Source: Cryptomeria japonica
Taxonomy: Eukaryota > Streptophyta > Pinopsida > Cupressales > Cupressaceae
Assembly (NCBI RefSeq): GCF_030272615.1
Contig: NC_081408.1
Location: 763,860,173 to 763,924,172 of the forward strand
Length of the DNA stretch: 64,000 nucleotides
Direction: 5' to 3'
Shown: positions 1 through 12,601 of the stretch, in pieces
How the letters are laid out: each line of letters opens with the position of its first letter
Position numbering within the stretch: the stretch's first letter is position 1
Position numbers and translations under genes: made by a program
Notes under the pieces: model-generated
What the model was told of the DNA's origin: nothing
The model's database searches: none
Seen by the model: only the letters and a program-made list of their open reading frames with translations

Positions 1-1026
1 GGCATTCATCACATGAGTTTAATCAAGCACATCATTTAAGTAAAGCATTATATAATCATTTTCATTGTGAATCCATGATCATTAAAATCAAAAATCAAAT
101 TCATCATCATTGCATCATATAGAACATCATCATCATGAAAATAAAGGAAGGGAAGATCATAATAATATCATCCATCTCATCACTGGATACAAATCATCAA
201 AGCATCATCCATGTAATCAATGCATATAGATCATCATCATATAGAGTAACATGCATGATAAATAATGAATCCTTAGCATCATATAGGGTCCATGTCTACA
301 TATCATCATAAAACAAAAAAAGGTCCAAGTATACAATTATATCAAAGAAATAATCAATAAAATACAATGTCCCATGATACAAATCAATGTCTCATATCAA
401 TATGTCAACTAGGATGAAGAGCACCATTCTTTTCAGATGTTGTAGGCTTCGCTAATCCTCCTGCTCCCCCTGGATGAATCAATACATCTAGATCCTCCTA
501 CAACATGATATCAAAAAAATGTCAGTTCTTGATCCAATAAATCATTTTGATCAATTAATCAATTATCCTATCCGATCACTTGAGTTTTATATCAATCTCT
601 TTGACCACATATTAGTGACGCTCATTCAACATGAGGTTACACATCTAGTCTATCCAATATTGAGTTTACATCATTGATGTTCATCAATCATGAAGTCAAT
701 CAAACTCTATCCTATCAGATCATCAAAGCTTTGAGTTTATATCATTGACCCTCATCGATCATGAGGTAAATCAAACTCTATCAATCATCAAATTAAGAAG
801 AATATCAAAGTAATCAAAGAGCGGACATTTTCATCAACCAAAGTTGTAAACATTTCAATCAATTATCATGAGATCAATCACTCAATCCAATTTTTTTAAT
901 AATTTCATGATCAATCTCCCAAGGGGGCACATGATCGATATTTTTATCTCCATCAAGCGCATTATCGAGACTTGATTTAATCTTTGAAACAATGTTGTCT
1001 CAACATCATTTCAAAGAGGGGCAAAA
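1..1026 (+). other. Non-coding internal DNA upstream of a 3' LTR
   Basis: No open frame of note is visible. The first 460 bases are rich in CAT/ATC triplets. From about 580 to 790 three degenerate copies of a 65-80 base unit follow one another, each built around 'gagttt(a)tatcattga', a CATGAGGT-like stretch and 'atcaaactctat'. AT-rich, weakly repetitive DNA between pol and the 3' LTR is common in plant Ty3/gypsy elements, and a polypurine tract closes this stretch, so I infer 3' untranslated internal sequence of a plus-strand element whose coding part lies to the left of the window. Confidence 0.45.
1011..1026 (+). other. Polypurine tract of a plus-strand LTR element
   Basis: A purine-rich run (tcaaagaggggcaaaa) lies directly before a TG that opens an LTR-like sequence. 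This is the position of the plus-strand primer in LTR retrotransposons. A very similar tract precedes the LTR ending at 38492 on the minus strand. Confidence 0.5.
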
Positions 1027-2105
1027 TGTATACACATAAAATTGGATATGAGGAATTAAATAAATATTTTATATTTATTTAATAATTATTCTTCTATTAA
1101 TAGTTAATTTGAAAAGTTTAATTTATTTAATTCATTTCATGTCCTTCTATTCATTAATTTAATTGAAACATTTTATTAATTAATTCGTTATATCCTTGTC
1201 TTCTAATCAATTAATTAAATATCTAATATTTAATTATTCCTCTATCTACTATCCTATGGTCTTATTAATTAAACAATTTCTTAATTATTTAATCCCTTTT
1301 CCAACTGATCTTTTCATCTCCACTTTGCCAACTCATCCATCATGTGGCTAAAATAATTCAACAAAAATAAATAAAATAAAACCATTTATTACCCACTTGT
1401 CTCCAACTTCCAAAATAAATGAAATATTGTGTATGTACACATATTTCCCAACTTTCTTCTATATTCTCTCCAACATCCCTATATCTTAGGAGGACCTGAG
1501 TCCACTTGTCCTCTCATTCCTACATCTTCTCCAACTATCCTATATCCTCTCAAGTCTTCAACTGAGTCAAGGTGAGATGAGTGACACTTGTCTTCTCCTT
1601 CCTCCTTTCTCTCAACCTTCAACCTCTTGCTCATAGCCATCCAATTTGCAAGATTAAATCATGAATGTTGATCTCTGCCACCTAAGTTCATGCATTAAAA
1701 ATTCTATAAAAATAGGGTCTCCTAAGCCATTTTGAAACTAATAGCTAATCATATAGTCATTCTAGGAGTTTTATCTTGCATCCGTGAGTTTGAGTTTGAA
1801 GTAATGAGGAATTTTAGAATTATTATCATAGCTTAATATCATGTTAGCTTAAATCATTTGCATATGCATATCATAGTATCAGTTAACTATCAGTCCATTC
1901 TTCATATGCCATCTTGGAAGCTACTAGTGATTGTCTGAGAGAAAATCATTTGCAACCAAGAACAGTGGAGTTAGGGCACAATAAGGTGTAAATCAAGGGA
2001 AGGTATAATCTTGTTTATTTCATGTTACTTCATTGGTTGAAGTTAAGTTTCATGTAGCTTTCGTTTTTATATTTTATGATGGACTAACAAGTTTTAGGAC
2101 ATTTC
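1027..2105 (+). repeat. 3' LTR of a Ty3/gypsy-like element (right edge approximate)
   Basis: The sequence starts TGTATACACA right after the polypurine tract and continues as AT-rich DNA with palindromic TTAAATAAATATTTTATATTTATTTAA-type stretches, like the minus-strand LTR ending at 4585 (TGTAGACACT). A possible TATA element (TATAAAAATA) lies near 1700. I cannot see a clean CA end; the right boundary is placed where copia coding similarity on the other strand begins. No second LTR copy is in the window. Confidence 0.45.
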
Positions 2106-2106
2106 T

Positions 2107-3160
2107 TTGGAGTTCAACTTTAACCTCAATAGTTGGTCTTTCATGTCATATCTCACAAGAGGTTTTAGAGTTATTGACCCTCACCTGCACCCTAGTAATA
2201 ATGTAGACAAAATTATGTACCACCTTTTTCTAATAAACATCAGGCAAATTAACATTTTCAAAGATTGTTTTATCCGTCTCTTGAACTATTCTATTTTTCC
2301 CTTCAACTACCCAATTATGTTGAGGGTTTTGAAGAGAAAACATATGTCTCCTAGTGTCATGACCTTGACAAAAAAATTCAAATTCATTTGAAGTAAATTC
2401 ATGCCCTCTATCATAAACATTTGATCTTAGCATCTATCTCATTCTCTATCATAGATTTGAAAGCTTTAAATTTATCTAGAGATTTAGACTTTTCTCTAAA
2501 AAATGTAAACCATGTCATTCTAGAAGAATCATCAATAAGAAACATAAAGTACCTTTCATCATTGGTCCTTTTGTGTTGGTTGGTCCACATAGATCAATAT
2601 GTATTAGATCCAAAGGATTCGTAGTAGAGTACTCCTTGTTCTTCAACCTTGTCCTTGTTTTCTTTCCCATTTCTCATTCTTTGCATAAGGTGTCTATAGG
2701 CTTGATGATCTTTGACATATATCTTACTGCATGTGTAGATCTAATCTTCACTATGTTGTCAAAGTTGATATGACCCATCATTTTGTGTCAAATCCAACAT
2801 TCATTTCTCTGAGCCATCATACAAATCCTTCCTTTAGCCCCTTTTAAATGATAAACATTCCCATCAATCTTTTTTCCTTCTACAACTAGTCTCCTTAAAC
2901 TTCCTTTTCTAACTTCACAAATGTTTTGATGAAATGTGATTTTATATCCCTTGCTGCACACATATATTTTCCATTGAGAAGATTATGCTTTAGTCCTTCA
3001 ACATAAGAACATCCACTATCATTTTCTTTCCATGAATTGGAATAGTACCATTTCCATGAGTTTGAACAACTCCTTCATCACCAAACTTAATTGATTCACC
3101 ATTCCACTTCTCAAGGCTGATGAACTTTCTATTATCACTAGTCATACATACCCACATACA
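2107..3160 (-). pseudogene. Ty1/copia pol relic (protease to integrase core)
   Basis: Read on the minus strand, the relic begins at about 3150 with the end of a copia protease (an H-M-T-S-D motif followed by KFISLEKWNG and FGDEG). It then passes through a GAG-pre-integrase region and an integrase core: HIDLCGP near 2600, DDSSRM near 2530, DRGHEFTSNEFE near 2400, and the degenerate NWVVEGKNR where intact copies have NGVVERKNR. It ends near 2110 just past 'RVQVRVNNSKT'. Several stops and frameshifts break it. RT and RNase H, LTRs and target duplication are missing. It is an old truncated copy with no predicted activity. The copia assignment is firm; the lineage is not resolved. Confidence 0.8.
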
Positions 3161-3656
3161 TACCCAAACCAAAACCCTATCATTATAATTGGATCATTGT
3201 CAAGTGGATAGTTCAAAGATCATGAAGAAATAAGTCCTAAAATGTATCAAGATCAAGATGACAAAACTCTCCAATCCCATCTAATTTATGACTAGGATCC
3301 TATCTCTCTAGAATCTTGTGATGAAACTATCATCCCTTTTCATTCCCTCTAATAAAATCCCCTTCCATATCAAGAGAAAATTATCCCTCCCAATCCCATT
3401 CATAATCCACTTCATAAGTAATATCATGATATTTCTTCTATCCCACTCGATTACATTCAAAATCAAGAGCAAAACAAACTTCCCACTTCATCCAATGATC
3501 CCTTCCAAGTCAAGTTCAAAGTATTCCATCATCTCCATATTATAATCTTTCACATCCACTTCAATATCCTAACATCCCTCCTAATCCCCCTCATGAACCT
3601 AATCCTCCTTAAGATCTCATCATCTCTATCTAAGTTGTTTGTGAACCCTTACTTAT
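3161..3656. other. Unassigned pyrimidine-rich spacer
   Basis: Between the copia relic and a hairpin repeat, the plus strand is rich in C and T (many 'ccctc', 'catccc', 'cccttcc' runs). No frame with recognisable protein similarity, no terminal repeats and no polypurine/primer-site pair were seen. It may be the end of a decayed element. Confidence 0.3.
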
Positions 3657-3739
3657 TGTTGGTTTATAGATTTGACCTTATCAATAAGAAATATTTTGAA
3701 CTTTGTGACCCTTTTAAAGGATCAAATCTATAACCAGCA
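3657..3739. repeat. Imperfect inverted repeat (about 23-bp arms)
   Basis: The left arm (3657-3679) contains GGTTTATAGATTTGACC and the right arm (3717-3739) contains GGATCAAATCTATAACC, its near reverse complement with one mismatch and two single-base gaps. The loop is about 37 bases. A TATAAATAG lies just beyond at 3751. It could be the tip of a small hairpin element or a structured leader next to the LTR that follows; nothing decides between these. Confidence 0.5.
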
Positions 3740-3789
3740 GTTGGTTAAACTATAAATAGTTTCCCTCTGAATTAAAGGTACAACTCCCT

Positions 3790-4585
3790 TTATGATTTTC
3801 AAGGAATGAGTTATGTTTATGGTGAAAATGGATAACAATGAACAACAATATTGAAAGGCTAAATGAATTCAACCACTAAACCCTAGCCTAACAATGAACA
3901 AAGATCCACCATAACATATGAAGATAACCTAAGACAATGCAAATAATTCAAAATCACAAAGATTATACCATAACATGTCCACTAGGGTTTTGATCTCCAT
4001 TCTTCCTATCTCCATTGATCTTGCTTGATATATTTGCTCTCAGATTTTTGTATGCACAAGAGCTCAACAAAGAACGGAATGTGGTTGCAAGTGGAATTGT
4101 AGTGTAGCCAAGTACTCCAAAATCAGTCATTAGGGTTTGACAATGAAGAAAGCATCTCCTTAAATAGAAGACACAATAAGAAATGGAGGGTTAAGATTGA
4201 GAGGTGTAAAAAGAGAGGTCGGCTAGGATTAGAGGGTAGGTAAAAGAAATAGTAAAATAATGAAAGAGGTAGGTAGTGTATGAATTAAGAGATGAATGAC
4301 ATGTGTCATGTGTAGAAAAGGATAATGAATTAATTAAATAAATAAAGATTTATTTAATTAATAGAAGAAGTGGGACAATTAAATAAATAAAATATTTATT
4401 TAATTTAGGAAAGGGATAATTTAAATAAATAAATGTATTTATTTAAATGAGAAATAAGGCTAGAAGAGGATAAATGAATTAATTAAATATATAAAAATTT
4501 ATTTAATTAATAGAAGAAGTAGGCTTAGATAATTAAATAAATAAAATATTTATTTAATTAGACATGACAATTTTGAGTGTCTACA
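3790..4585 (-). repeat. Minus-strand LTR (left edge approximate)
   Basis: On the minus strand this starts TGTAGACACTCAAAATTG at 4585, a start resembling the LTR at 1027 (TGTATACACATAAAATTG). An AT-rich palindromic array follows (4330-4560), then a TATTTAAGG promoter-like box near 4160. No polypurine tract is seen at its right side, so it may be a solo LTR or a truncated 5' LTR. The left end is not clear; I stop at the change of character near 3790. Confidence 0.45.
4330..4560. repeat. Five AT palindromes at about 50-bp period
   Basis: Palindromes of the form TTAATTAAATAAATAAAG/ATTTATTTAATTAA begin near 4330, 4377, 4429, 4479 and 4530. They are separated by purine-rich linkers such as 'tagaagaagtgggac' and 'tagaagaagtaggct'. 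Unit starts are 47-52 bases apart, so this is a short tandem array whose unit is a palindrome plus a linker. It sits in the U3 part of the minus-strand LTR. Confidence 0.75.
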
Positions 4586-5270
4586 AGTTAAACAAAAAAT
4601 AGATTTTTAAACATACTTTTAACCAGAAAGTACTAAAGGTGAGCTATCATTCATACATAAACATGTCATGCATGTATGTTTAATAAAATTGCTCTCACTT
4701 TAACAAAGTGCACAAACTTTTCTTACTACTTAGAATTTAAACAGAAAGAACTCACAAATCAACCAATTCCATTTGAATAAATATGATGAATTGTAGAAGT
4801 TAAACTAGTTATCACATTGAGAATAAATTTGCACAAAAATTTACTATCATAAACTTAAACACACAGATTTAAGTCTGCAATAACTGTTCATTCATTTCAA
4901 TCATAGATAAAATATCTTTTTCCAAAACATCATAAATAAATAGCAAAGTTATGAGTTCTCCCACAAAACTTCAGACCTTCTCAAAGTCTTTTAAGAACAT
5001 ATATACAGCCAGAAAGGCTAACTGTCTTTTGGAAACCAGAGTTAATTAACTCTATCATGAAGTAAAATTCAGTTTAAACATAACTAAACTATTATAGAGC
5101 ATGCCTAAAGATATTGAACATAAAACTATAATATGGTAACATGATTAGGGATGGTTCTATGATGTGGAACCCCCATATTGGCTTTGAGTTGTTGCACATT
5201 TCCATTCTAGATGGGTCATAGAGAAATTTTGGATGACCGCAAACCTAGGGAGTTCGATGTGAGTGATCCA
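4586..5270. other. Unassigned AT-rich DNA
   Basis: No coding similarity on either strand. The stretch lies between the LTR ending at 4585 and the stop codon of the broken minus-strand frame at 5271, so part of it may be the 3' untranslated region of the element carrying that frame. No convincing polypurine tract followed by TG was found. Confidence 0.3.
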
Positions 5271-8200
5271 CTACTTCCAAACTTCTTTATCTTGCATAAC
5301 CTGCACCACTTTGTCTATATGATTATTTAGGCCATTGATGTTAGTTTAATGAGAGGGGGGGGTGAATCAGATAAACTCACAATACAATGTTCTAATCATA
5401 TTCAACCTTGGTAGAACTTACTTGATATGCAACTATGACTGTTAATCATTCAAACTCATAAACTGATAAACTTGAAACATCAAAACACATTTAACACCAG
5501 ATTTAACGTGGAAACCCTAATAGGGAAAAACCACTATGGGATTTCAGACCCACAAAGAAAATATACTCTTCTAGAGTATGCTCGGTTAAAAGCCAATCCT
5601 GTAAAAGATTACATAAACACATTGCTAGATGTGACCCGGTCAAGGGATTTCCCTCATATCTATCAGAATCTTGCACTTTGTTAGAAGTGACTTTGTCAAA
5701 GGATTTCAAACACTCAATTAGAATATTACCTTACTAGAGGATTTACAAATAAGACTATTAGGTCCACTCAGTTAAGAGATTTCCTGTCACTTACAAAAAT
5801 AAATAACAGTAATAAAATATATATCTGCAACTTCACATCTGAAATGTTATAGCAGACTCTATGTGCTCAAAATAATCTTGTCATAAGACTTATCTTCCTC
5901 CTTGCTGGGCTTCTCACTTTGTTCTTCAATCAAATTTGAATCTTTTGTACTCTGTAATCACTTCTGCAACATCACTGTTCTTCTATTTTCCCACATACTT
6001 TGTTCATCAAATTTTCTTTATTTATCAGCAATTCCTAACCACTTAATCTCCTTAATCACATTTCCCATGATTAATGTTAGCCATAAGATCTTCAAACTTG
6101 ACTAGATTCATTGAATCCTTCGAACTGAAAAATGTTTTATCTTGCCTTGAAACTTGTATTCCTTCCTTGGTACTTGTGCTTAGTCATGACCGTTCAATCT
6201 GTGTTGTAGATCTAACTCTTGAATTTTCATTGTCTTTGATCCTTAACAAACTTCTTGCACGACATTCCAATCTTCTATAAATATCTAGCTCATTGGCATC
6301 CTTCATTTAATAATGTATTTATTCATCCAATGCGTTCTGTTATTGCTCGGTTGATACTGAACTTTACTCGGTAGACATTCTGTATTAGTCTCGGTTACTA
6401 TCTTGGTAGCTTTGCTTATTGACGATGCTTGGTGACTTCTTTCTTCTTTAACCGACACTGATAACCTTGAAGTTTACCGACTGGCTCCTTTCTCGGTAAA
6501 ATAGAATAGTATCAAACCTTTACTCATTCTATTGCATGAAATCTTTTCTTCTTCTTATTCAGTCTACAAATACACATATATAGGATATCAAAACAATCAA
6601 AATAACATAATCTCATAATTGTCTAACTCGATAATAGTTGCCCATTGAATAACTTATTACTCCCCTTCATTTTCACATTCTTTCTGTGTCACTTACCGAC
6701 ATCTTTATACTTATCAAAACATACTCTTTAAGATATGGCAACATCATACTGAATCAAAAAATCAATTGCTTGACATCAATGACAAAATAATATTATTAAG
6801 ACAGTAATCATCCTTTATCAATTATATCATCAATCTCCAACAACCTTCTCAATATCATCATACCAACAAACTTAATGTAATGCCAACAGTTGATACATAG
6901 GTTTAGTAGAGATTCTATCTTTGCGGTTCTAGAGAGGTCTTCAGTTATCAATGTTTTTGCATCCTTTACATAATTGATCTTTCCTCTAAAAGATTGAATT
7001 ATGTAATCTACAGTTTCCATGGTTTTTCCATCCTCCTTTAAGCATTTGACACCAATGCAACTCATATCATTTCTCATTGACAAAGTACGCTCCAAAAATA
7101 CTTTTAATAATTTGGTGAATTCTTCATACGCCTGTTTCACAATTGAGTTTCACCACTCTATATTCTTCCGACATACATACAACACATTGTCATCCAATGC
7201 GGGCACTGCCTTCTCTGCTAGAAATATCATTACACCATATTTTTGAACTTCACCCATCTGAGCGATCATTGCTAGCCATTTTGCTTGCTCTTTCTTCCAC
7301 AAGACTATCTCTGTTTCCAAATCTTTAATCACCACCATAACATCATCATATACTTTACTCAGGTCTTTGATATAGCTTGAACTTGCTTGAATTATTCCCT
7401 CCAACCATTCCAAAAATACTTTGGTTATCATTTTTCTCCTCTGTATTTGACTCAACATTTTCTGGTTGAGTGGAGATTTAGGATTGAAAGATGTAGGCAA
7501 CTGAGAAATTGGTTGAGGGATAGCATTGTGAATGACATCAATATATTCATCCATCAACCTTAATGTCTGCTTCAATTCTTGTTTGTCTTTCTCATCCCTC
7601 TAGGTTCTTGTGATGATCTTTTTAGTGGAAGCTTCCAAATAATGCACATCAATGGCTCTTGTAGCAGCTCTGAGATTACTCTTCTCGATGGTAAAATCCT
7701 TGGCTATGGGATTTTCCACTTCTTCACTAGTCATAGGGCGAGCCACTTCTGCTATCCAATTCCCTATATTAGGATCAAAATCCATCATTGAGATAGTTTT
7801 TAGTTTCTTAGACTTAGGAGTCTTACCCAGGAACTTGCTCACCATGTCCTCTATTGTCAATGTAGTTGGTACTACATTCCTCTTTTTGTTGACAATAGAG
7901 GCTTCCAACCATTGGGGAGCACTAACTATTGCACTTTCCTCCGCAAGAACTTGTTCTTGCATCACATTCATCACTATCATTGTATTGGTAGGGTCTGCAT
8001 CTTCTTCTAATGGCTTTTCTGGATCAATAATTTCCATAGCTGGTATTTCTTGATTTGGCTCTACCATTATACTTTCACTTTCCTGAGATTCCTCTAGATC
8101 AACCATCACAATATTTTCTTGATTTTCTCTGCCTTTACTTCTGGTTCTGGACAGAGTGGTTCAAGCAGGTAACTGGCATACAAGGGATTTCTTCAATTTC

Positions 8201-9834
8201 TTGCTAGTTGCATCTGCACCACAAGATTGAAAAAATTTATCAGACGAAACAATTGGAACATGTGAAGAAAGGCCTTTGATAGTTGCTTTTCCAACTCTTT
8301 GCTCTCTCAACCATTTCTCAGTCCTTCAAGTTATAGGGAATGTTCTTTGTCGAAATTGATCTTCTTCGTCCTTTTCCCAATCTACCTCTAAAATTGGATG
8401 ACCTTGAACTTTCTCTACATACTGTGGGTCCAATACATTATTTCCTTCTTCTTTTGTAATTCCAGAAATGTTCATCTCCAATTTCATGGTAATAATCTAG
8501 TTCACTATAAATCTGGACCACATTCTCCTCCTAACTTCAAATTCATCACAACAATCTTCCCATAAATCCTCTAGTTGAGGGATATGAGAGAAACGAGGAC
8601 TAAGGCTTAGATGTGTTTGTGCAAACCCCTTACAATTGAAGTTTGTGCGGGAAACATAGCACTGCAAGCCGAGCTTCTTAAAATCCACTTCCAAGTTCAA
8701 TGCATCAAAAACAATTTTGCAAAGATAATGTCCTAATTCAATAGGGAAATAAACTCTTGAAATTTGTTTTTCTATTGCCTTCTTATCAATGTGAACTAGT
8801 TGCCTGCAAATCTTTATCAATACAAAGTGGTCCAATGCATACCATGATAGTCTGAATTGTTCACCTTCAAACCTTCCTACTCTTATGTAGGTGAACCGGG
8901 GAAACTGAATAAAGTAGCTACCGTAGGTGCTTATCAATTGCATGGCTTCATCTGACAACCTTCGATTTATATTCCCTTGCAATTCATGAACCGATCTACC
9001 TATGAACACATGATTCACCCTCCTATAGTTTTCCTAACATCTTTGTAATTATAGGTGGGGATGATAATCATAAATCTTCATTCCTTCAACCTAAGGTTCA
9101 TGATACAGTCCTAACCAGGGTCTTATACAAGCCAGATAATAAAATAGATAAGAAGACATATAAAAACTCTTGTTCCCAAGGCAATTGCTTAGACCTTCAT
9201 GAAGCCTTTCTGTGATTAGTTCCACCCAATCTAAATAACGCTCACCATTTAAAAATACTTGAATAAAGAAATACATCTAATCCTCCCAAAAGAATGCCTA
9301 TTGGCTTCCTTTTTACCTATGCAACAGGATTACAATATCCCCGACTTCTCTAATTAGATGTTATCTTGTTAACGATGTAGGCAACCTGGAACCTCCCTTT
9401 TAAAAATTCAACAACCAATTCCTAGCAATGACACTTCTATATGTGGCCTTTTTCTCAAAGAAAAAGTTGTAGGATAAGGTTATTTTTCAATCTTCATAGG
9501 ATTCCTTTGGAGCAATTTTCATTACAGTCATAATAGTTTCCATATTAATATTCAATAACACACTTCCATCTAAAAACCCGATGCACCTATGTTCTAGGTC
9601 GTATCTATTCATGCAATCTAACACCAATTATGGGCATTGCACAACTATGGGAAAAGTAACTGCTTCTATTAATACACTATTTACAATCTTCTCCATCATT
9701 GGGGAATCCTTTGGGTTTTTAGCACTCTCTAAGAATTCCTCCAAATCATCTCAAGCTAATGAGGTATCCTCAAACTCAGGTAAAGAATATACAAGACTTG
9801 AACTCAACCCCAATTTGGGACATGCAAGCCTCAT
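5271..9834 (-). pseudogene. Broken extra-ORF-like gene of about 1000 codons
   Basis: On the minus strand a possible start lies at 9834 and the stop at 5271. Without the solo LTR at 5339-6888 and one 5-bp duplicate, 3009 bases remain, about 1003 codons, broken by several stops and frameshifts. Pieces in order: N-terminal part to 9290 (FLDGSVLLNINMETI near 9560); 9276-9091 with WVELITERLHEGLSN and YLFYYLAC; 9018-8497, globular and rich in aromatic residues; 8109-7600, an acidic linker; 7575-6889 and 5338-5271, helical and charged, probably coiled coil. No known catalytic motif is seen. Length and layout resemble the extra ORF of element C (13702-16973), and short motifs look alike, so I infer a diverged relative from another Tat-like element. 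No pol lies upstream of it. Confidence 0.5.
5339..6888 (-). repeat. Solo LTR of the element-A type (1550 bp)
   Basis: On the minus strand it starts TGTTGGCATTACATTAAG at 6888 and ends ACTAACA at 5339, matching the LTRs of element A along its length, including the TCGGTAAA motifs and the GTGGG-loop-CCCAT hairpin near 5530-5550. It is flanked by ATTGA (5334-5338) and GTTGA (6889-6893), a 5-bp target duplication with one mismatch. No primer site or internal sequence adjoins it, so it is a solo LTR left by LTR-LTR recombination. It is somewhat longer than A's 3' LTR (1500 bp). Confidence 0.88.
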
Positions 9835-12601
9835 TGCGACGACTTATACAAACAAAAATACAAGAGATGAACCCTACTAAAGTGGTGGAAATTCAACTAG
9901 TTCTCTCTTCTGAGGTAAAGAAATAACAGAGGAAACAAGAAACTTGGGAACTCACCTTTCATACAATTGAAACCTTGCTAAGCCTAAAGAATGAATCTAA
10001 TTACCTCCAGCGCTGAGCTCTTACCTTGCTCAATTTAGCTTCTGAATGATGGAACAATTTATTTAAATTCTATAAAAAGGATTTAAATCTGGCTTTATAG
10101 GTATCATACTTTAACATCAAATCCACTCATGCAAGGATTATCTTGAAATGACACAAATCTGACACTTGCATTAATTACACATCACTCCTCTCCAAGCGCT
10201 TACCATATAATGATTGTTTCTGTTTTACATATACTTCCTTTCAAAATTTTAAATTCTCGAGATTCCAAAATATTCCCTTTTCTCTCAACTTTTCTTTCCA
10301 TTCTCTACCCGCCATTGTCTTATTGCTCCATGAACTTTGAACTTATGAACCTGTGAACCAAGATAAAAGGTTCAATGGTTCGAGTTCACCTGCTGCTAAA
10401 ATTTTCCTGCATGCTTCAAACTTGATTAAACAAAGACTCGACACATACATACATAGGATGAGAACCAATGAACCAATGAACTAACATACAGGTTCAAGCG
10501 AGGAGTTCAAAAGGACACTTCAACCTACAAAGGTTTAGATAGGAGGGAACTAAAACAAAATAATAATGGAATACAAATAGAATGACAACTTTGAAGGGAA
10601 ATTTATGAAAAATTTAACATGTGCAGGCATAAGGGTAACACTTATCAAATGTATTCCTCCACTTTCATCCAATCTAGTTTACTTCATGATTCTATCATTC
10701 CTTCCATACCATATCCCCCTAAAAATTGACTCACGTCTTGATTCAAAATCAATAAGTATCTCATTGGTAAAAAGATTTTTAAGATATGCATTACCAAGGC
10801 AAAGGATTAGACCTTCATGAACAAGGTATATTATAACCCCTTCATATCAAAGGAAATCCCAATTATCATGGCCTTGGCTAAATATCTCTCTCAAGGCATT
10901 AGTAACCTTACAAAAACTCATGTCTATCCATCTAAATCCAAACAAACATATTCTCCATCCTCCAAATCTATTTTGAGTCCCTATATCCTCCATCCTTTCC
11001 ATCCATCTTAGTCCCTTATATCCATCTATCCACAATCCATATAACTCGTAGCTCATAATCTGTTTACCTTATTGTAAACCAAGAACCACAAAGGCAAACA
11101 TACTTGAGAACTATCCAATAATCCACCAACATCAACGCATACAAAAGACCTCCATATCACTCTTATCCACCCATTAATCCCATTTCTATTGGAAACAACT
11201 TGGATTCTAAATGTTAAATCCATGTCCAAAAATCTGCATGCATTCAAAATCAACACGTCCTATCTAAAAGACATGCAAAAAAAATAAAACAAAATTTAAT
11301 CCAAAAGAAAAAAAATGAAAAAGCCAAAAGATCAAAAAGGCCCATCAAGAAAAATAATATTAAAACCACGTGGATTCCCAAGTTGTTCATAAAAGCAACA
11401 CATCAGAATGCAAAATTATATTTGGAATCTAAAATTTCTATTCCAACATCTACTTTTATTATATCTAAAATTCTTCCACCTTTCAAATTTAGTATGGGTC
11501 CTTATTTCCCAATATGCAATATCTTAAATCCACATCTGCTCCTCCACTAAAATCTCAAAATCTAAAATCCACTTTTCCCCAATCACTCTACCATTCGTTG
11601 AGTGTGTGCCAATGTTGATCTTGCCAAAATTCCTGTCCACCCATACATAAGTCTTCCAACACCCCATCAATTATGCAACACCTATTTTTCATCCTTCCAT
11701 CCATCTTGTCTAATCATTTTCAGAAATCCTTACCCCTTTCCATCTTATCATCCATTTCATCCCCTTGCCATCATTCTATCAACATGTATGTGTATACCTT
11801 CAATAGTCATGGTCCATTGTAGCCCTTTTACTAAGGATAACATCAAAGGAACTATACACTTAAGTCTTTCCTCCATATCCCATTATGCATCCATTATCTT
11901 CCAAATAAAATCATTATGATGAAAACCCAACAGACATATGCTATGTTTGATATCTAAAAAATAATATTGAAATTTTTATCAAAAGTAAAGAGAAGTAATT
12001 TGTCTTATGGTGAAAACCACTTTGGTGGTGCCTTAGCCAAGTACCATGATGAAAACTTGGCAAACATGTGCCATTGGTAATCCATGATCCTCTTGCACTC
12101 TGCACTTGGGGACAAGTTTCATTCATGCTATCCTACCTATTGTCCTTCGTTATCTCTCATCCCCTATCCATCACCCTACCTACATTTATCTACCCTTTGT
12201 CACCTTTGATCTCAACAAGGCTAAGAATCTCCATAAGAATCATGTATCCTATTTATTTCACCTTATGTACACCCTTTAGCCCATATCCCATGTCTTGTCC
12301 ATTTCTTATTTACATCATCTATTTACCACCTTTGATCTTGCTTATCCTTCTCATATCCTATATCCATCCCATCCAAATCCATCCCTTGACCTTGAACAAA
12401 ACCTAGAGACACATACTTTTGAAACACATCTTCTAGAAAACTCTTAACATGTCCATTTATTTGGACCACATACTTGCACCATTGCATTACCTACATAGCC
12501 ATATGTCTAATCCTTTAGCTTGTGTAAAACATGTTATCCTATTGTGAGATAGTCCTTGGAAATCAAATCAGCTCCAATTCCATAGTAAACCACCTCCATC
12601 A
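9835..12601. other. Unassigned non-coding stretch
   Basis: About 2.8 kb without a recognised gene. From about 10.6 to 12.5 kb the plus strand is very rich in C and T (CCATCC, CCTTTC, CATCTTATCC), which leaves open frames of 60-112 codons of low complexity that I do not regard as genes. Two similar lines, 'gatgaaaacccaacagacatatgc' (near 11919) and 'gatgaaaacttggcaaacatgtgc' (near 12049), suggest a decayed repeat. No LTR pair, primer site or pol motif was found. Confidence 0.3.

Noticed and set aside
9581-9880. Plus-strand 99-codon frame
   Set aside because: It is antisense to the broken minus-strand frame 5271-9834, whose text on the other strand is more protein-like and fits its neighbours.
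10605-12406. Several plus- and minus-strand open frames of 60-112 codons
   Set aside because: They are low-complexity by-products of pyrimidine-rich DNA, with no domain, no consistent neighbours and no repeat in a second copy.
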